Part shown: positions 8,864-17,870 of the stretch, one piece after another
Layout: each line of letters begins with the position of its first letter
How positions within the stretch are numbered: the first letter of the stretch is position 1
From: Haloechinothrix halophila YIM 93223
Lineage (GTDB): Bacteria; Actinomycetota; Actinomycetes; Mycobacteriales; Pseudonocardiaceae
DNA: 64,000 nt
Reading direction: 5' to 3'
Assembly: GCF_000504245.1 (NCBI RefSeq)
Contig: NZ_KI632509.1
Coordinates: 3,391,751-3,455,750, forward strand
Translations under genes and position numbers: made by a program
The notes under the pieces: model-generated
Seen by the model: the letters and a program-made list of their open reading frames with translations, nothing else
Databases searched by the model: none
Told to the model about the DNA's origin: nothing

Positions 8864-9715
8864 ATGAGCTATCCGGAGATCAACCTGGACGGCGCGGTCG
8901 CGCTGGTGACCGGCGGTGGTCGGGGCATCGGCGCGGCCACCGCCGAGTTGTTGCGCCGTCACGGCGCGACGGTGTGGCTCGGCGATCTCGATGTCGCCGC
9001 CGCACGGGCCACCGCCGATGACCTTGGTGCGCACGCGCATGCCCTCGACGTCACCGACCGCGCGTCGTTCGACACGTTCGCGCGTGCGGCACTGACCACG
9101 CACGGCCGGATCGACGTCCTGGTCAACAACGCGGGAGTGATGCCGCTGGGCGACTTCCTCACCGAGCACGACGCGACCAGCCGCACCACGTTCGACGTCA
9201 ACGTCTGGGGCTTGATCAACGGGATGCGGACCGTGCTGCCGCACCTGATCGAGCGCGGCCGTGGTCACGTGATCAACGTCACCTCGATGGCGGGCAAGAT
9301 CCCGATCCCAGGTATGGCCGTCTACAACGCGTCCAAGTTCGCCGCCCTCGGCGTTTCGCTCGCGGTCCGCGAGGAATACCGGACTACCGGAGTCAGCGTC
9401 AGCACGGTGTTACCGGCAGCTGTGCGCACCCGGCTCGCCTCCGGTGTGCCGCTGGCCAGGGGGCTGCCGACGGTCGACCCTGACGACGTCGCCACGGCGA
9501 TCGTTGGCAGCGTTGCCACCCGGCGGGCGGAGATTCCGGTGCCCGGCTACCTCGCGGGGTGGAACCTCCTCGGCGCCGTGGTGCCCGAGCCACTGATGCG
9601 GCTGGGCCGCCGGATCGTCGGCGACCGCCGTGCTCTCACGTCCGTTGACCACAGCATCCGTGACACCTACGAGCGGACCGTCCGCAGTCAAGCCCGCGCT
9701 CGGGACCGAACCTGA
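8864..9715 (+). CDS. Short-chain dehydrogenase/reductase
   Basis: A 283-residue classical SDR. The cofactor motif is TGGGRGIG near residue 19, then NNAGVMP, the catalytic Ser of NVTSMAG and YNASK (the YxxxK pair). An acidic residue after the second strand (LGDLD) favours NAD. ATG at 8864 is preceded by AGGAAAGG. Its 3' end overlaps the start region of the Baeyer-Villiger-type monooxygenase, so the two are translationally linked; alcohol oxidation by the SDR followed by ketone oxygenation is a sensible pathway. Confidence 0.88.
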   Translation: MSYPEINLDGAVALVTGGGRGIGAATAELLRRHGATVWLGDLDVAAARATADDLGAHAHALDVTDRASFDTFARAALTTHGRIDVLVNNAGVMPLGDFLTEHDATSRTTFDVNVWGLINGMRTVLPHLIERGRGHVINVTSMAGKIPIPGMAVYNASKFAALGVSLAVREEYRTTGVSVSTVLPAAVRTRLASGVPLARGLPTVDPDDVATAIVGSVATRRAEIPVPGYLAGWNLLGAVVPEPLMRLGRRIVGDRRALTSVDHSIRDTYERTVRSQARARDRT

Positions 9716-11219
9716 CAGGGAGCACCACGACGCGATCATCATCGGTGCCGGATTCGGCGGCATGGGCGCGGGAATCCAGCTCGACCGCCTCGGCATCCGC
9801 GACTACGTCATCCTCGATCGGGAGGACGATCTCGGCGGTACCTGGCACGTCAACCACTACCCCGGGCTGGCCGTCGACATCGCCTCGGTCACCTACTCGT
9901 ACTCGTTCGAGCCGAACCCGTACTGGTCACGACTGTTCGCCCCTGGCGCGGAACTGAAACGCTACGCACAGCACGTCGCCGAGAAGTACGACCTGCGCCG
10001 CCGGATGCGGTTCGGCACCACCGTCACCGGTGCGCGGTGGGACGACGACGCTCACCACTGGGCGGTACACCTGGCCGGCGGTGAGACCCTGACCGCGACG
10101 TACCTGATCACCGCGACCGGGTTCCTGTCCCAGCCGAAGAAGCCCGACATCGACGGCGTCGACGATTTCGCCGGCAAGGTCATCCACAGCGCCGATTGGG
10201 ACCACGACTACGACCTCACCGGCCGCCGCGCCGCGGTCATCGGCACCGGTGCCACCGGCGTGCAGCTCATCCCCGAACTGGCCACGCGAGTGGCCGAGCT
10301 AACCGTGTACCAGCGCACCCCGATCTGGGTGGTGCCGAAGCTCGACGGTCCGATCCCCCGGCCGCTCCGGCGGTTGTTCGCGCGGCTGCCGATCACCCAG
10401 CGCGCGGCTCGCGTCGCCAACTCGGCGCTGCTTGAGGCACTCACCTTCACCGGGGTGCTGCACTACCGGCAGGCCCGGCTGGGTGCCCTCGGCGCTGAGC
10501 TACTCGCCAGGGCGCACCTGCGCCGGCAGGTGAAGGACCCGGAGCTGCGCCGCAAGCTCACCCCTCGGTACTCCTTCGGCTGCAAGCGTCCGACGTTCTC
10601 CAACGACTACTTCCCCACGTTCACCCGGCCGCACGTGCATCTGGAGACCGAGTCGATCGCGCGGATCGAGCCGGACGGCATCGTGACCGCGGACGGCCGC
10701 AAGACCGAGATCGACACGCTCGTCCTCGCCACCGGGTTCGACCTCTGGGAGACCAACTTCCCCGCGATCGAGATCATCGGCCGCGAGGGCCGTGACCTCG
10801 GCAAGTGGTGGCGGGACACCCGCTTCCAGGCGTACGAGGGCATCACGGTGCCGCACTTTCCGAACCTGCTCAGCCTCAACAGTCCGTATGCCTACACCGG
10901 CCTGTCCTACTTCTGGACCATCGAGGCCCAGATGCGGCACATGGAGCGGCTGTTCGGCGAGCTGCGGCGGCGCGGCGCGGACACCTTCGAGGTCACCAAG
11001 GAAGCCAACGACGCGTTCCTGGCGCGGATGACCGACGACCTCGCCGACTCGGTGTTCTACCAGGGCAACTGCGGCCCTGCTCGCAGCTACTACTTCAACC
11101 CGCACGGTGAGGCCGCACTACTGCGGCCAGCCACCGTGCTCGCAGGCCGTCGCGAGGCGGGCAGCTTCCCACTCGACGACTACACCTACGCCGCACGGCA
11201 CACGGAGACGGCTGGCTAG
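9660..11219 (+). CDS. Flavin-containing Baeyer-Villiger-type monooxygenase
   Basis: About 519 residues. It shows the FAD fold IIIGAGFGGMGAGIQLDRLG, the Baeyer-Villiger fingerprint FxGxxxHxxxW as FAGKVIHSADW, the NADPH fold VIGTGATGVQLIPEL, and LVLATGFDLWE. Such enzymes turn ketones to esters or lactones with NADPH and O2. The start is uncertain: GTG at 9660, TTG at 9645 and GTG at 9630 are all in frame, none with a good Shine-Dalgarno sequence, and all lie inside the SDR gene (overlap 56-86 bases). The GAGFGG motif cannot begin much later than that, so overlap is real. It ends 128 bases before a terminator of opposite polarity. Confidence 0.85.
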   Translation: MTPTSGPSAVKPALGTEPDREHHDAIIIGAGFGGMGAGIQLDRLGIRDYVILDREDDLGGTWHVNHYPGLAVDIASVTYSYSFEPNPYWSRLFAPGAELKRYAQHVAEKYDLRRRMRFGTTVTGARWDDDAHHWAVHLAGGETLTATYLITATGFLSQPKKPDIDGVDDFAGKVIHSADWDHDYDLTGRRAAVIGTGATGVQLIPELATRVAELTVYQRTPIWVVPKLDGPIPRPLRRLFARLPITQRAARVANSALLEALTFTGVLHYRQARLGALGAELLARAHLRRQVKDPELRRKLTPRYSFGCKRPTFSNDYFPTFTRPHVHLETESIARIEPDGIVTADGRKTEIDTLVLATGFDLWETNFPAIEIIGREGRDLGKWWRDTRFQAYEGITVPHFPNLLSLNSPYAYTGLSYFWTIEAQMRHMERLFGELRRRGADTFEVTKEANDAFLARMTDDLADSVFYQGNCGPARSYYFNPHGEAALLRPATVLAGRREAGSFPLDDYTYAARHTETAG

Positions 11220-11346
11220 CGGGTTCGTTCGTTGGCTCGTCGACGTTCCGGGGTGAGTGGCTCGATGGGGTCGCTGACACCCTCGATGCGCAGCGTATGC
11301 AGGCGTTGCAGCGGCGCGATGGGAACGCGGCATGAGCGCAAAGAAG

Positions 11347-11375
11347 AGCCCCGGAGTGTTGGATACTCCGGGGCT
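11347..11375 (-). terminator. Intrinsic terminator for the tRNA-Pro transcript
   Basis: An 11-bp perfect stem (AGCCCCGGAGT with ACTCCGGGGCT) with a 7-base loop. Read on the minus strand it is followed by CTTCTTTG, a short U-rich tail, so it ends transcription coming from the tRNA. A second, weaker hairpin lies at about 11401-11424. Confidence 0.8.
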
Positions 11376-11430
11376 GCTCTATGCGTCTGTCTACATCGGA
11401 CCTCGTCTACCTGGGTAAACGAGGGTGTTG

Positions 11431-11507
<77 letters not shown>

Positions 11508-11735
11508 GCCCGCCTTCTCGCGAAGACGATGGGACATACCCTAGCGCGCCCGCCTCGGCGGCCGCACAGCAGGGTGCCGTCCGCGCACGCACCGCATTGG
11601 GTTCTGATCCACATCCCCACCCCACGCGCACCGCATTGAGACCGAGGCCACACTGAAATGTTGGTCACAAAGAAGAAGTCTTCACGCGTTGTTTGCTTCA
11701 TCCTCAGAAGTACGTCGCAAGGAGGCAACGTTGAC

Positions 11736-12008
11736 ATGGACCCCCGAACCGTCGAACTGAACAACAGGGAACGAGCAGCCCTTCGGGCGATCGCGCGCGG
11801 CACGGCGGAGATCACGTGCAGTTGCGAGCCCGACCTGTTCATCGACGGCCTGGCCTGCTGCGACCAGTTCACTGTGCGGCGTCTCGCGCACCTCGACTTC
11901 ATCGCGCCCGCGCGCTCCGGCGTTCCCGGCGAGCGCGTGCGCGCGATCCTCACCGGCACCGGCCGCGCCGCGCTGGACCAGGAGTTCACCCAGCGACGCG
12001 CGGCCTGA
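11736..12008 (+). CDS. 90-residue conserved protein, paralogue of 51272-51544
   Basis: A small soluble protein of unknown function. Its core, from LNNRERAALRAIARG through AEITCSCEPDLFIDGLACCDQ to TVRRLAHLDFI, is shared almost unchanged with the 90-residue protein at 51272. The pattern helix, CxC/CxS-EPDLF.DGLACCDQ, helix, ending in a small strand, suggests a compact winged-helix-like fold with a possible metal or redox site in the cysteines. ATG at 11736 lies ten bases after AAGGAGG. A strong hairpin follows the gene. It is not related to its neighbours in any obvious way. Confidence 0.75.
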   Translation: MDPRTVELNNRERAALRAIARGTAEITCSCEPDLFIDGLACCDQFTVRRLAHLDFIAPARSGVPGERVRAILTGTGRAALDQEFTQRRAA

Positions 12009-12026
12009 GCGGATCGCCCCCAGTCA

Positions 12027-12065
12027 CGGGCCCGCTGGCACCGCAACCCGGTGCTGGCGGGCCCG
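12027..12065 (+). terminator. Hairpin behind the 90-residue gene
   Basis: CGGGCCCGC-T-GGCACCG pairs with CGGTGC-TG-GCGGGCCCG around a short loop, 18 bases after the stop codon. GC-rich, without a T-run. Confidence 0.65.
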
Positions 12066-12098
12066 CGCCATGTGTGGACCCCGCCACGCCAGCATTGA

Positions 12099-13133
<1,035 letters not shown>

Positions 13134-13134
13134 G

Positions 13135-14343
13135 CTACTCGCGCGCGGTCACCGGGACGACGTCGAGGGCCTGGCTGGCGAGCAGCACGTGCATCACGTC
13201 CATCGGATCGCTCAGCGAGCGTCCGGTGAGCTGCTCGATCCGCCGCAACCGGTAGCGCACGGTGTTGGGGTGGCAGTGCAAGCTGCGCGCCGCATCGCTC
13301 GCCGCACCGCCCGACGTCGCCCACGCCCGCAACGTCGTCAGCAGCATGCGGCCGTCGTCCGACTCGCCACCAAGCAGCTCCCCCAGTGTCTGCCGCGCGA
13401 GCCGGGCCGCCGCATCGGTGGCGCTGGCCAGCAGCATCGGCACCAGCGCCGTGTCGTGCCGGATCACGGCGGGTTGAGCAGGCGGGGCAGCACCAGCGGC
13501 GAGCGCGGCCTGCGCCGCCGCCTCCCCGGTACCTTCCAGCGCCGGGTAGGGCTCGCTGACCCCGATCCTGCCTTCGGCCTGCACCGTGAGGTCATCCGCC
13601 AGCTCGGCCATGCCGTACCGCGCGCCGAGCGCGACGATGCCGACCGAGGCGTCGGTGCGGGTGCGCCACGTCGACTGCACTCCCCTGCGGCGCAGCTGAT
13701 CGGCCAGCCGCGACAACGGCGTCGCGCTTCCCGGAACCATCTCGGCATGCACCACGACGAACCGACCGCTGCTCGGCATTCGCAACCGCTGCGCACAGGA
13801 CCGGGCGACGGCCGCGTCGGCGATCTCGCCGGCAAGGAGCTGGTCCAGCATCCGCTCCCTGGCGGCGTCGTGCTCCGCCGCATGCTCGGCCAGCCCCCTG
13901 CGATACCCCGTCACGAAGGCCTCGGAGAACTCGTCCACCACCGACCAGGTAACGCTCGCCGCCGCGCGCATCGCACGGTGTTGTTCGCGTCCGTCGTCGG
14001 CAGCCTTGAGCAGCACCCCGCATATGAACCGACCGCCCACCCGGTACGCCCGCAATGCCGATTCAAGCGGAATGCCGCGTTTCGCGTGGTCCTTCGCCGA
14101 TCGCCGGGCGTCTTCCAGCGCGCGCTCCCGTTCCCCCGTCAGGTGGCGACAGGCCAGCTCCAGGGTGTGCCGGCACACGCCGACCACCTCGTCGTCGCTC
14201 AGGTAGGCCCCGTCACGGTAGGCGGGTTCGACGTCCTGAATCGCCTTGGCTAGCGGTGTTGCCAGCTCATCGAGGTGTCCGGTGATGCACTCGACCACGG
14301 CCGCTGTTCGATCATCCATCTCAGCCGTGGTGACGTGATTCAC
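13135..14343 (-). CDS. PucR/CdaR-type transcriptional regulator
   Basis: About 402 residues. The C-terminal helix-turn-helix of the PucR family is clear (SLHCHPNTVRYRLRRIEQLTG region, residues about 350-372), preceded by a GGDEF-like middle region and an N-terminal helical sensor. The start is uncertain: GTG at 14343, TTG at 14352 or ATG at 14319, none with a Shine-Dalgarno sequence, so leaderless translation is possible. The dyad at 14365-14380 just upstream may be its own operator. Targets unknown; it is divergent from the SGNH hydrolase and convergent with the nitronate monooxygenase. Confidence 0.8.
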   Translation of the reverse strand: MNHVTTAEMDDRTAAVVECITGHLDELATPLAKAIQDVEPAYRDGAYLSDDEVVGVCRHTLELACRHLTGERERALEDARRSAKDHAKRGIPLESALRAYRVGGRFICGVLLKAADDGREQHRAMRAAASVTWSVVDEFSEAFVTGYRRGLAEHAAEHDAARERMLDQLLAGEIADAAVARSCAQRLRMPSSGRFVVVHAEMVPGSATPLSRLADQLRRRGVQSTWRTRTDASVGIVALGARYGMAELADDLTVQAEGRIGVSEPYPALEGTGEAAAQAALAAGAAPPAQPAVIRHDTALVPMLLASATDAAARLARQTLGELLGGESDDGRMLLTTLRAWATSGGAASDAARSLHCHPNTVRYRLRRIEQLTGRSLSDPMDVMHVLLASQALDVVPVTARE

Positions 14344-14364
14344 GGGCGGCAACGTAACAGTGAA

Positions 14365-14380
14365 TTGTTCTCACGAACAA
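14365..14380. promoter_or_regulatory. Inverted repeat TTGTTC-N4-GAACAA, candidate operator
   Basis: A perfect 6-bp dyad with 4-base spacer lies 12-37 bases ahead of the possible starts of the PucR-type gene and about 110 bases ahead of the SGNH hydrolase. A TGAATT direct repeat brackets it. Autoregulation is the simplest reading. Confidence 0.5.
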
Positions 14381-14490
14381 CAGTTTCTGGTGAATTAGCC
14401 ATATCGCTCAGCGGGTGACCGCCCGCACGATGTCCCTCCGGGCGCGCATCGTGCCCACGGCCAGATATCCGAGCGATTGGAGACTCGCTG

Positions 14491-15327
14491 GTGAAGAACC
14501 AGACCGCATCTCGCAGGATCCGCATTGCGCTGACCTGCGTACTCGCGGCCCTGCTCACCTCGTTCACGGCGCCGCAAGCCAGCGCGGCGACGTACCCGAA
14601 CTCGATGGACGCGCTGGGCGACTCGATCACCCGCGCGTTCAACACTTGCTGGTTCCCGTTCGTCGACTGCGTGCGGAACAATTGGTCGACCGGCACCAAC
14701 TCTGATGTCAACAGCTACTACCAGCGGCTGACCGCGCTCAACCCCAGCCTGGAGGGCAACAACTACAACGACGCGGTCAGCGGCGCCGTGATGGCCGATC
14801 TCGACAGCCAGGCCGCTGACGCGGTGAGCCGCGACGTCGAGCTGGTCACCGTTCTGATGGGCGCCAACGACGCCTGCACCGACACGATCGACACGATGAC
14901 GTCGGTCTCGACGTACCAGAGCCAGTTCGAGACGGCGATGTCGCGCCTCGACAGCGGCATTCCGAACGCGGACATCAAGGTGGTGTCCGTGCCTGACATC
15001 TACCAGCTGTGGGAGCTGTTCCACGACAACTCGGACGCCGTATCCACCTGGGACACCTACGACATCTGCCAGTCCCTGCTGGAAAACCCGCAGTCCACCG
15101 CCACCGCTGATGTCGAGCGGCGGGAGACCTTTCGGCAGCGCGTGATCGACTACAACACCGCGCTGGAGAACGTCTGCTCCCAGTACAGCCAGTGCCAGTT
15201 CGACGGCAACGCTGGCTTCAACACCACGTTCACGGAACAGGACGTGTCCACCCGCGACTACTTCCACCCGAGCGTGGCAGGCCAGACGCTGCTGGCCGAC
15301 GTCGCATGGAACGCGCTCGGATACTGA
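14491..15327 (+). CDS. Secreted SGNH/GDSL hydrolase
   Basis: A 278-residue exported esterase/lipase. A signal peptide (RRIRIALTCVLAALLTSF, cleavage about ASA-AT) is followed by block I GDSIT with Ser45, block III GAND (124-127), and the catalytic DYFH (Asp256, His259). It resembles the Streptomyces lipase / actinobacterial extracellular SGNH group. GTG at 14491 is the start; the frame before it lacks signal-peptide character. A very stable hairpin follows the stop. Substrate (ester or lipid) not predictable. Confidence 0.85.
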   Translation: MKNQTASRRIRIALTCVLAALLTSFTAPQASAATYPNSMDALGDSITRAFNTCWFPFVDCVRNNWSTGTNSDVNSYYQRLTALNPSLEGNNYNDAVSGAVMADLDSQAADAVSRDVELVTVLMGANDACTDTIDTMTSVSTYQSQFETAMSRLDSGIPNADIKVVSVPDIYQLWELFHDNSDAVSTWDTYDICQSLLENPQSTATADVERRETFRQRVIDYNTALENVCSQYSQCQFDGNAGFNTTFTEQDVSTRDYFHPSVAGQTLLADVAWNALGY

Positions 15328-15341
15328 CCCCCGTGCGGTAG

Positions 15342-15383
15342 CTGGCGCCGGGCCCCGACCCCTGTGCGGGGCCCGGCGCCCAG
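15342..15383 (+). terminator. Terminator hairpin after the SGNH hydrolase
   Basis: A 14-bp perfect stem, GGCGCCGGGCCCCG with CGGGGCCCGGCGCC, loop 9 bases, starts 14 bases after the stop. The 21-bp array begins directly at its right foot. Confidence 0.75.
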
Positions 15384-15487
15384 CACGTTGTGTCCTGCAC
15401 TCCCGACGCCGTGTCCCGCACTCCGGACGTCGTGTCCGACGCTCAGGACGTTGTGTTCGACATTCCCGACGCCGTATGCGACGTTCA
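15383..15487 (+). repeat. 21-bp tandem array, 5 units
   Basis: Five consecutive 21-bp units of the pattern GACGYYGTGTCC followed by a variable stretch ending in YTC. The last unit contains, in antisense, the TGA stop codon of the ArsR gene. Unit boundaries fall at 15404, 15425, 15446 and 15467. The same unit, inverted, makes the array at 15902-16027, and two copies lie at 51542-51583. Confidence 0.9.
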
Positions 15488-15832
15488 GCGCGGGGGCGGC
15501 CGGACGTGGTGGATCAGATCGTGCACGGTGTCGTCGGCCAAGCGATAGCGCATCAACCGTCCGCTGCGACGCGCGGTCACCAGCCCGTGTGCCTTGAGCA
15601 GCCGCAGCGCCTGAGACACGGCGGTCTCGCTCATGCCCGCCGTGGCAGCCAGGTCGGACACGCAGATGTCCTCGGCGTAGTGAATGCACACCAGCAACGT
15701 CAGCCGGGACGGGTCGGCCAGCACGGCGAAACGTTGTGCCCAGTCCAGGACGTCCTCGCGGTCGCCGAGTCCCGCAAGCGCCTTGTCGACGAGCTCGGGA
15801 TCGATCACGTGTCGAGAAGAAGGGACCGGCAC
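15485..15832 (-). CDS. ArsR/SmtB-family metal-responsive repressor
   Basis: About 115 residues. The winged helix is clear: RFAVLADPSRLTLLVCI, ICVSDLAATAGMSETAVSQAL, RLLKAHGLVTARRSGRLMRYRL. The C-terminal helix DDTVHDLIHHV carries an Asp and three histidines, the kind of alpha-5 site used for Ni, Co or Zn in SmtB/NmtR relatives; LLVCIHYAEDICVSD has two further cysteines. Start GTG at 15832 or 15808. It lies directly downstream of the Ni/Co importer operon on the same strand, with a 21-bp array between, so sensing Ni/Co and repressing the importer is a reasonable inference. Confidence 0.8.
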   Translation of the reverse strand: MPVPSSRHVIDPELVDKALAGLGDREDVLDWAQRFAVLADPSRLTLLVCIHYAEDICVSDLAATAGMSETAVSQALRLLKAHGLVTARRSGRLMRYRLADDTVHDLIHHVRPPPR

Positions 15833-15901
15833 GTCGGAAATGGTGCCACGCCACGCGCGGCGAGGCCACTGAGCGTGAACACGGGCGTCCACTCGACGTC
15901 G

Positions 15902-16027
15902 GGAGCGCATAACACGGCGTCGGGAACGCAGGACACGACGTCCGGAACGAGGGACACGGCGTCGGGAGCGCATAACACGGCGTCGGGAACGCAGGACACG
16001 ACGTCCTGAGTGTCGGACACGGCGGTT
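15902..16027 (-). repeat. 21-bp tandem array, 6 units, inverted relative to 15383-15487
   Basis: Six 21-bp units, the outermost touching the TAA stop of the cbiO-like gene. Two adjacent units (15902-15943) are repeated exactly at 15965-16006, so the array grew by a 42-bp duplication. Together with 15383-15487 it flanks the ArsR gene as inverted arrays. Confidence 0.9.
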
Positions 16028-16757
16028 AGGGGTGGGGGACGAAGCCCCAGGGAAGCTCGATCCGGTGGGCGGCGAGGAGGTCGGCGTCGGCGAGCAGGTC
16101 CCGGGTGGGACCGTCGGCGACCACGACGCCGTTGTCGATGAGTACCGCGCGCGGGCACAGCTGCAGCGCGTACGGCAGGTCATGGGTGACCATCAGCAAC
16201 GTCCGATCGAGCGACAGCAGCACGTCGGCCAGCTCGCGACGCGCGACCGGCTCCAGGTTCGCGGATGGCTCGTCCAGCACCAGCAGCTCGGGGTCGCTGG
16301 CCAGCACCGTGGCCAGCGCGACTCGGCGTCGCTGCCCCTCGGACAGGTGCATCGGGGAGCGATCAGCGTGCCCCGCCATGCCCACGGCGTCCAGCGCCGC
16401 CTGGACCCGCTCCGCCAGCTCAGGCTCGGTGACGCCGAAGTTGGCCGGTCCGAACGCCACGTCGTCGGCGACGGTCGGCATGAACAGCTGATCGTCAGGG
16501 TCCTGGAACACCACGCCGACACGCCGGCGTATCTCCCGCAGCGTGCCCGGCGACAGTGGCATGCCCGCCACCTCGATGCGCCCTGTGCCGGTCAGCACGC
16601 CGTTGAGGTGCAACACGAGCGTCGTCTTTCCCGCGCCGTTGGGGCCGAGCACCGCGACCCGCTCCCCAGGTTCCACCCGCAGGTCGATCCCGGCGAGTGC
16701 CGTGGTGCCGTCCGGGTAGTGGTACTCCAGCCCGCGCACATCCAGCGACGCGCTCAC
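16026..16757 (-). CDS. cbiO: ECF-type nickel/cobalt transporter ATPase (CbiO/NikO)
   Basis: A 243-residue ABC ATPase. Walker A is GPNGAGKTT (near residue 38), the Q-loop VVFQDPDDQLF is typical of CbiO/EcfA, the signature is LSEGQRRRVALA, and Walker B LLVLDEPSANLEP. It energises uptake together with CbiM and CbiQ. GTG at 16757 overlaps the stop of a 26-codon frame by GTGA. Last gene of the cbiM-PDGLE-cbiQ-cbiO operon. Nickel rather than cobalt is plausible because of the hydrogenase island next door; there are no cobalamin genes here. Confidence 0.88.
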   Translation of the reverse strand: MSASLDVRGLEYHYPDGTTALAGIDLRVEPGERVAVLGPNGAGKTTLVLHLNGVLTGTGRIEVAGMPLSPGTLREIRRRVGVVFQDPDDQLFMPTVADDVAFGPANFGVTEPELAERVQAALDAVGMAGHADRSPMHLSEGQRRRVALATVLASDPELLVLDEPSANLEPVARRELADVLLSLDRTLLMVTHDLPYALQLCPRAVLIDNGVVVADGPTRDLLADADLLAAHRIELPWGFVPHP

Positions 16758-16834
16758 GCCGCCACCGCCAACGCGATCAGCACAACCACGCCGCCCGCCG
16801 CCGTGCTTACCCCGGCCATGCCGCCACCGCCCAT
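16754..16834 (-). CDS. Possible 26-residue hydrophobic micropeptide between cbiQ and cbiO
   Basis: An ATG frame starting at 16834 (or 16819) inside the 3' end of cbiQ in another frame ends in a TGA that overlaps the cbiO start as GTGA. It reads MGGGGMAGVSTAAGG then VVVLIALAVAA, a single short membrane span. Without it, cbiQ and cbiO would be separated by 49 untranslated bases, unlike the 4-bp overlaps elsewhere in the operon. There is no homologue I recognise; it could be a true small subunit or a translational bridge. Confidence 0.4.
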   Translation of the reverse strand: MGGGGMAGVSTAAGGVVVLIALAVAA

Positions 16835-17571
16835 ACCGTCGCGATCACCAGCGCCGGGCTGCCGCCCGCCACCCACCGCAGTGCACCGACGGGAGCCGCC
16901 GACCCAGCGGGCATGTGTCCTGCCCAGCCGCGAGCCAGCATCGCCCGGTGCACCCGCTCGCCGCGTTCGTAACTACGCAGGAACAACGTCCCCGCACCAC
17001 GCGCCGCCGCCCCGAGCTGCCAAAGGAACCGGGGGTCGTCGCCCCGGGAGATTCGCGCGATCCGCATCCGCCGCAACTCCCCCGCGATGACGTCGACGTA
17101 GCGCAGCATCAACGTCGCGATGGTGATGAACCAGCCGGGCGCGCGGAGTCGTTGCAGCCCGAGCACCAGGTCCCTCGGCTGCGTCGTCGCCGCGAGCGTC
17201 AGCGCGATCAGCACGCCGAGCGTGCCTTTGGCCAGGATGTTCCATCCGGCGAGCAGGCCGTCGGCCGAGACGGCAAGACCGAGGACATCCATCCGAGGCC
17301 CGCCACTCACGAACGGCAGCACCACGGCGAGCAGCACGAACGGCGTCTCGATCACCGCGCGGCGCGCGAACCAACCCAGCGGCACCCCGGCCACCGACCA
17401 CACCGCCAGCACAACAAGCAGGTCGATCCCGAACGCCCAGAACGCCTCGCGCGGCGTTGCCACGACGCCGAGCACCGCCGCGAACGCGGCGAGTAGCTTG
17501 ACCTGCGGCGGAAGCAGGTGCACCGGTGAGTCGCCCGGCCGGTGCAGCACGGTCGCATGCCCGCCGCTCAC
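16807..17571 (-). CDS. cbiQ: ECF-type nickel/cobalt transporter T component (CbiQ)
   Basis: A 254-residue membrane protein with five or so spans. The cytoplasmic coupling segments characteristic of EcfT/CbiQ are visible: MRIARISRGDD and SYERGERVHRAMLARGW, whose small-residue triplets contact the ATPase. GTG at 17571 overlaps the previous stop as GTGA. It couples CbiO to the substrate-binding CbiM. Confidence 0.88.
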   Translation of the reverse strand: MSGGHATVLHRPGDSPVHLLPPQVKLLAAFAAVLGVVATPREAFWAFGIDLLVVLAVWSVAGVPLGWFARRAVIETPFVLLAVVLPFVSGGPRMDVLGLAVSADGLLAGWNILAKGTLGVLIALTLAATTQPRDLVLGLQRLRAPGWFITIATLMLRYVDVIAGELRRMRIARISRGDDPRFLWQLGAAARGAGTLFLRSYERGERVHRAMLARGWAGHMPAGSAAPVGALRWVAGGSPALVIATVWAVAAWPG

Positions 17572-17870
17572 TCGCGTGCCCCGCGCCCGCGCAGCAGCGC
17601 GACACCGCCCCAGGCGAGCAGCAGCACGAGCGCGGCACCCGCGCCCGCGGCGAGGCCGGTGCTGCCGAGCGCGTAGTCCCCCAGTGCGTGTTCGCGCTCG
17701 TGCTGGGCAGGGCACGTGCCGCGCAGCTCGCCGGACGACTCCGAGCAGCCGTCCCGCAATGCCCATTCCAGCCCGTCCGGCGCCGCGGACGCGAACGCCG
17801 AGACGCCGACCGCCAGCACGCCGATCACCACCGCGGCCAGCAGTGCGAGCCGCCGGGTAGACGCCGTCAC
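17568..17870 (-). CDS. PDGLE-domain membrane protein (CbiN/NikN-type component)
   Basis: A 100-residue protein with two spans: an N-terminal one (LALLAAVVIGVLAVGVSAF) followed by ASAAPDGLEWAL, the PDGLE motif, and a C-terminal one (GLAAGAGAALVLLLAWGGVAL). Such proteins replace or accompany CbiN in Ni/Co ECF transporters. The loop between contains two cysteines (DGCSESSGELRGTC). GTGA overlaps at both ends show tight translational coupling with cbiM and cbiQ. Confidence 0.85.
   Translation of the reverse strand: MTASTRRLALLAAVVIGVLAVGVSAFASAAPDGLEWALRDGCSESSGELRGTCPAQHEREHALGDYALGSTGLAAGAGAALVLLLAWGGVALLRGRGARE

Noticed and set aside
15476-16009. Repetitive protein with SGTRDTA-like heptads on the plus strand
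   Set aside because: It is the translation of the 21-bp arrays and the antisense of the ArsR gene, without a ribosome site.
15383-16027. CRISPR array
   Set aside because: Units are contiguous 21-bp near-copies with no unique spacers and no cas genes nearby.
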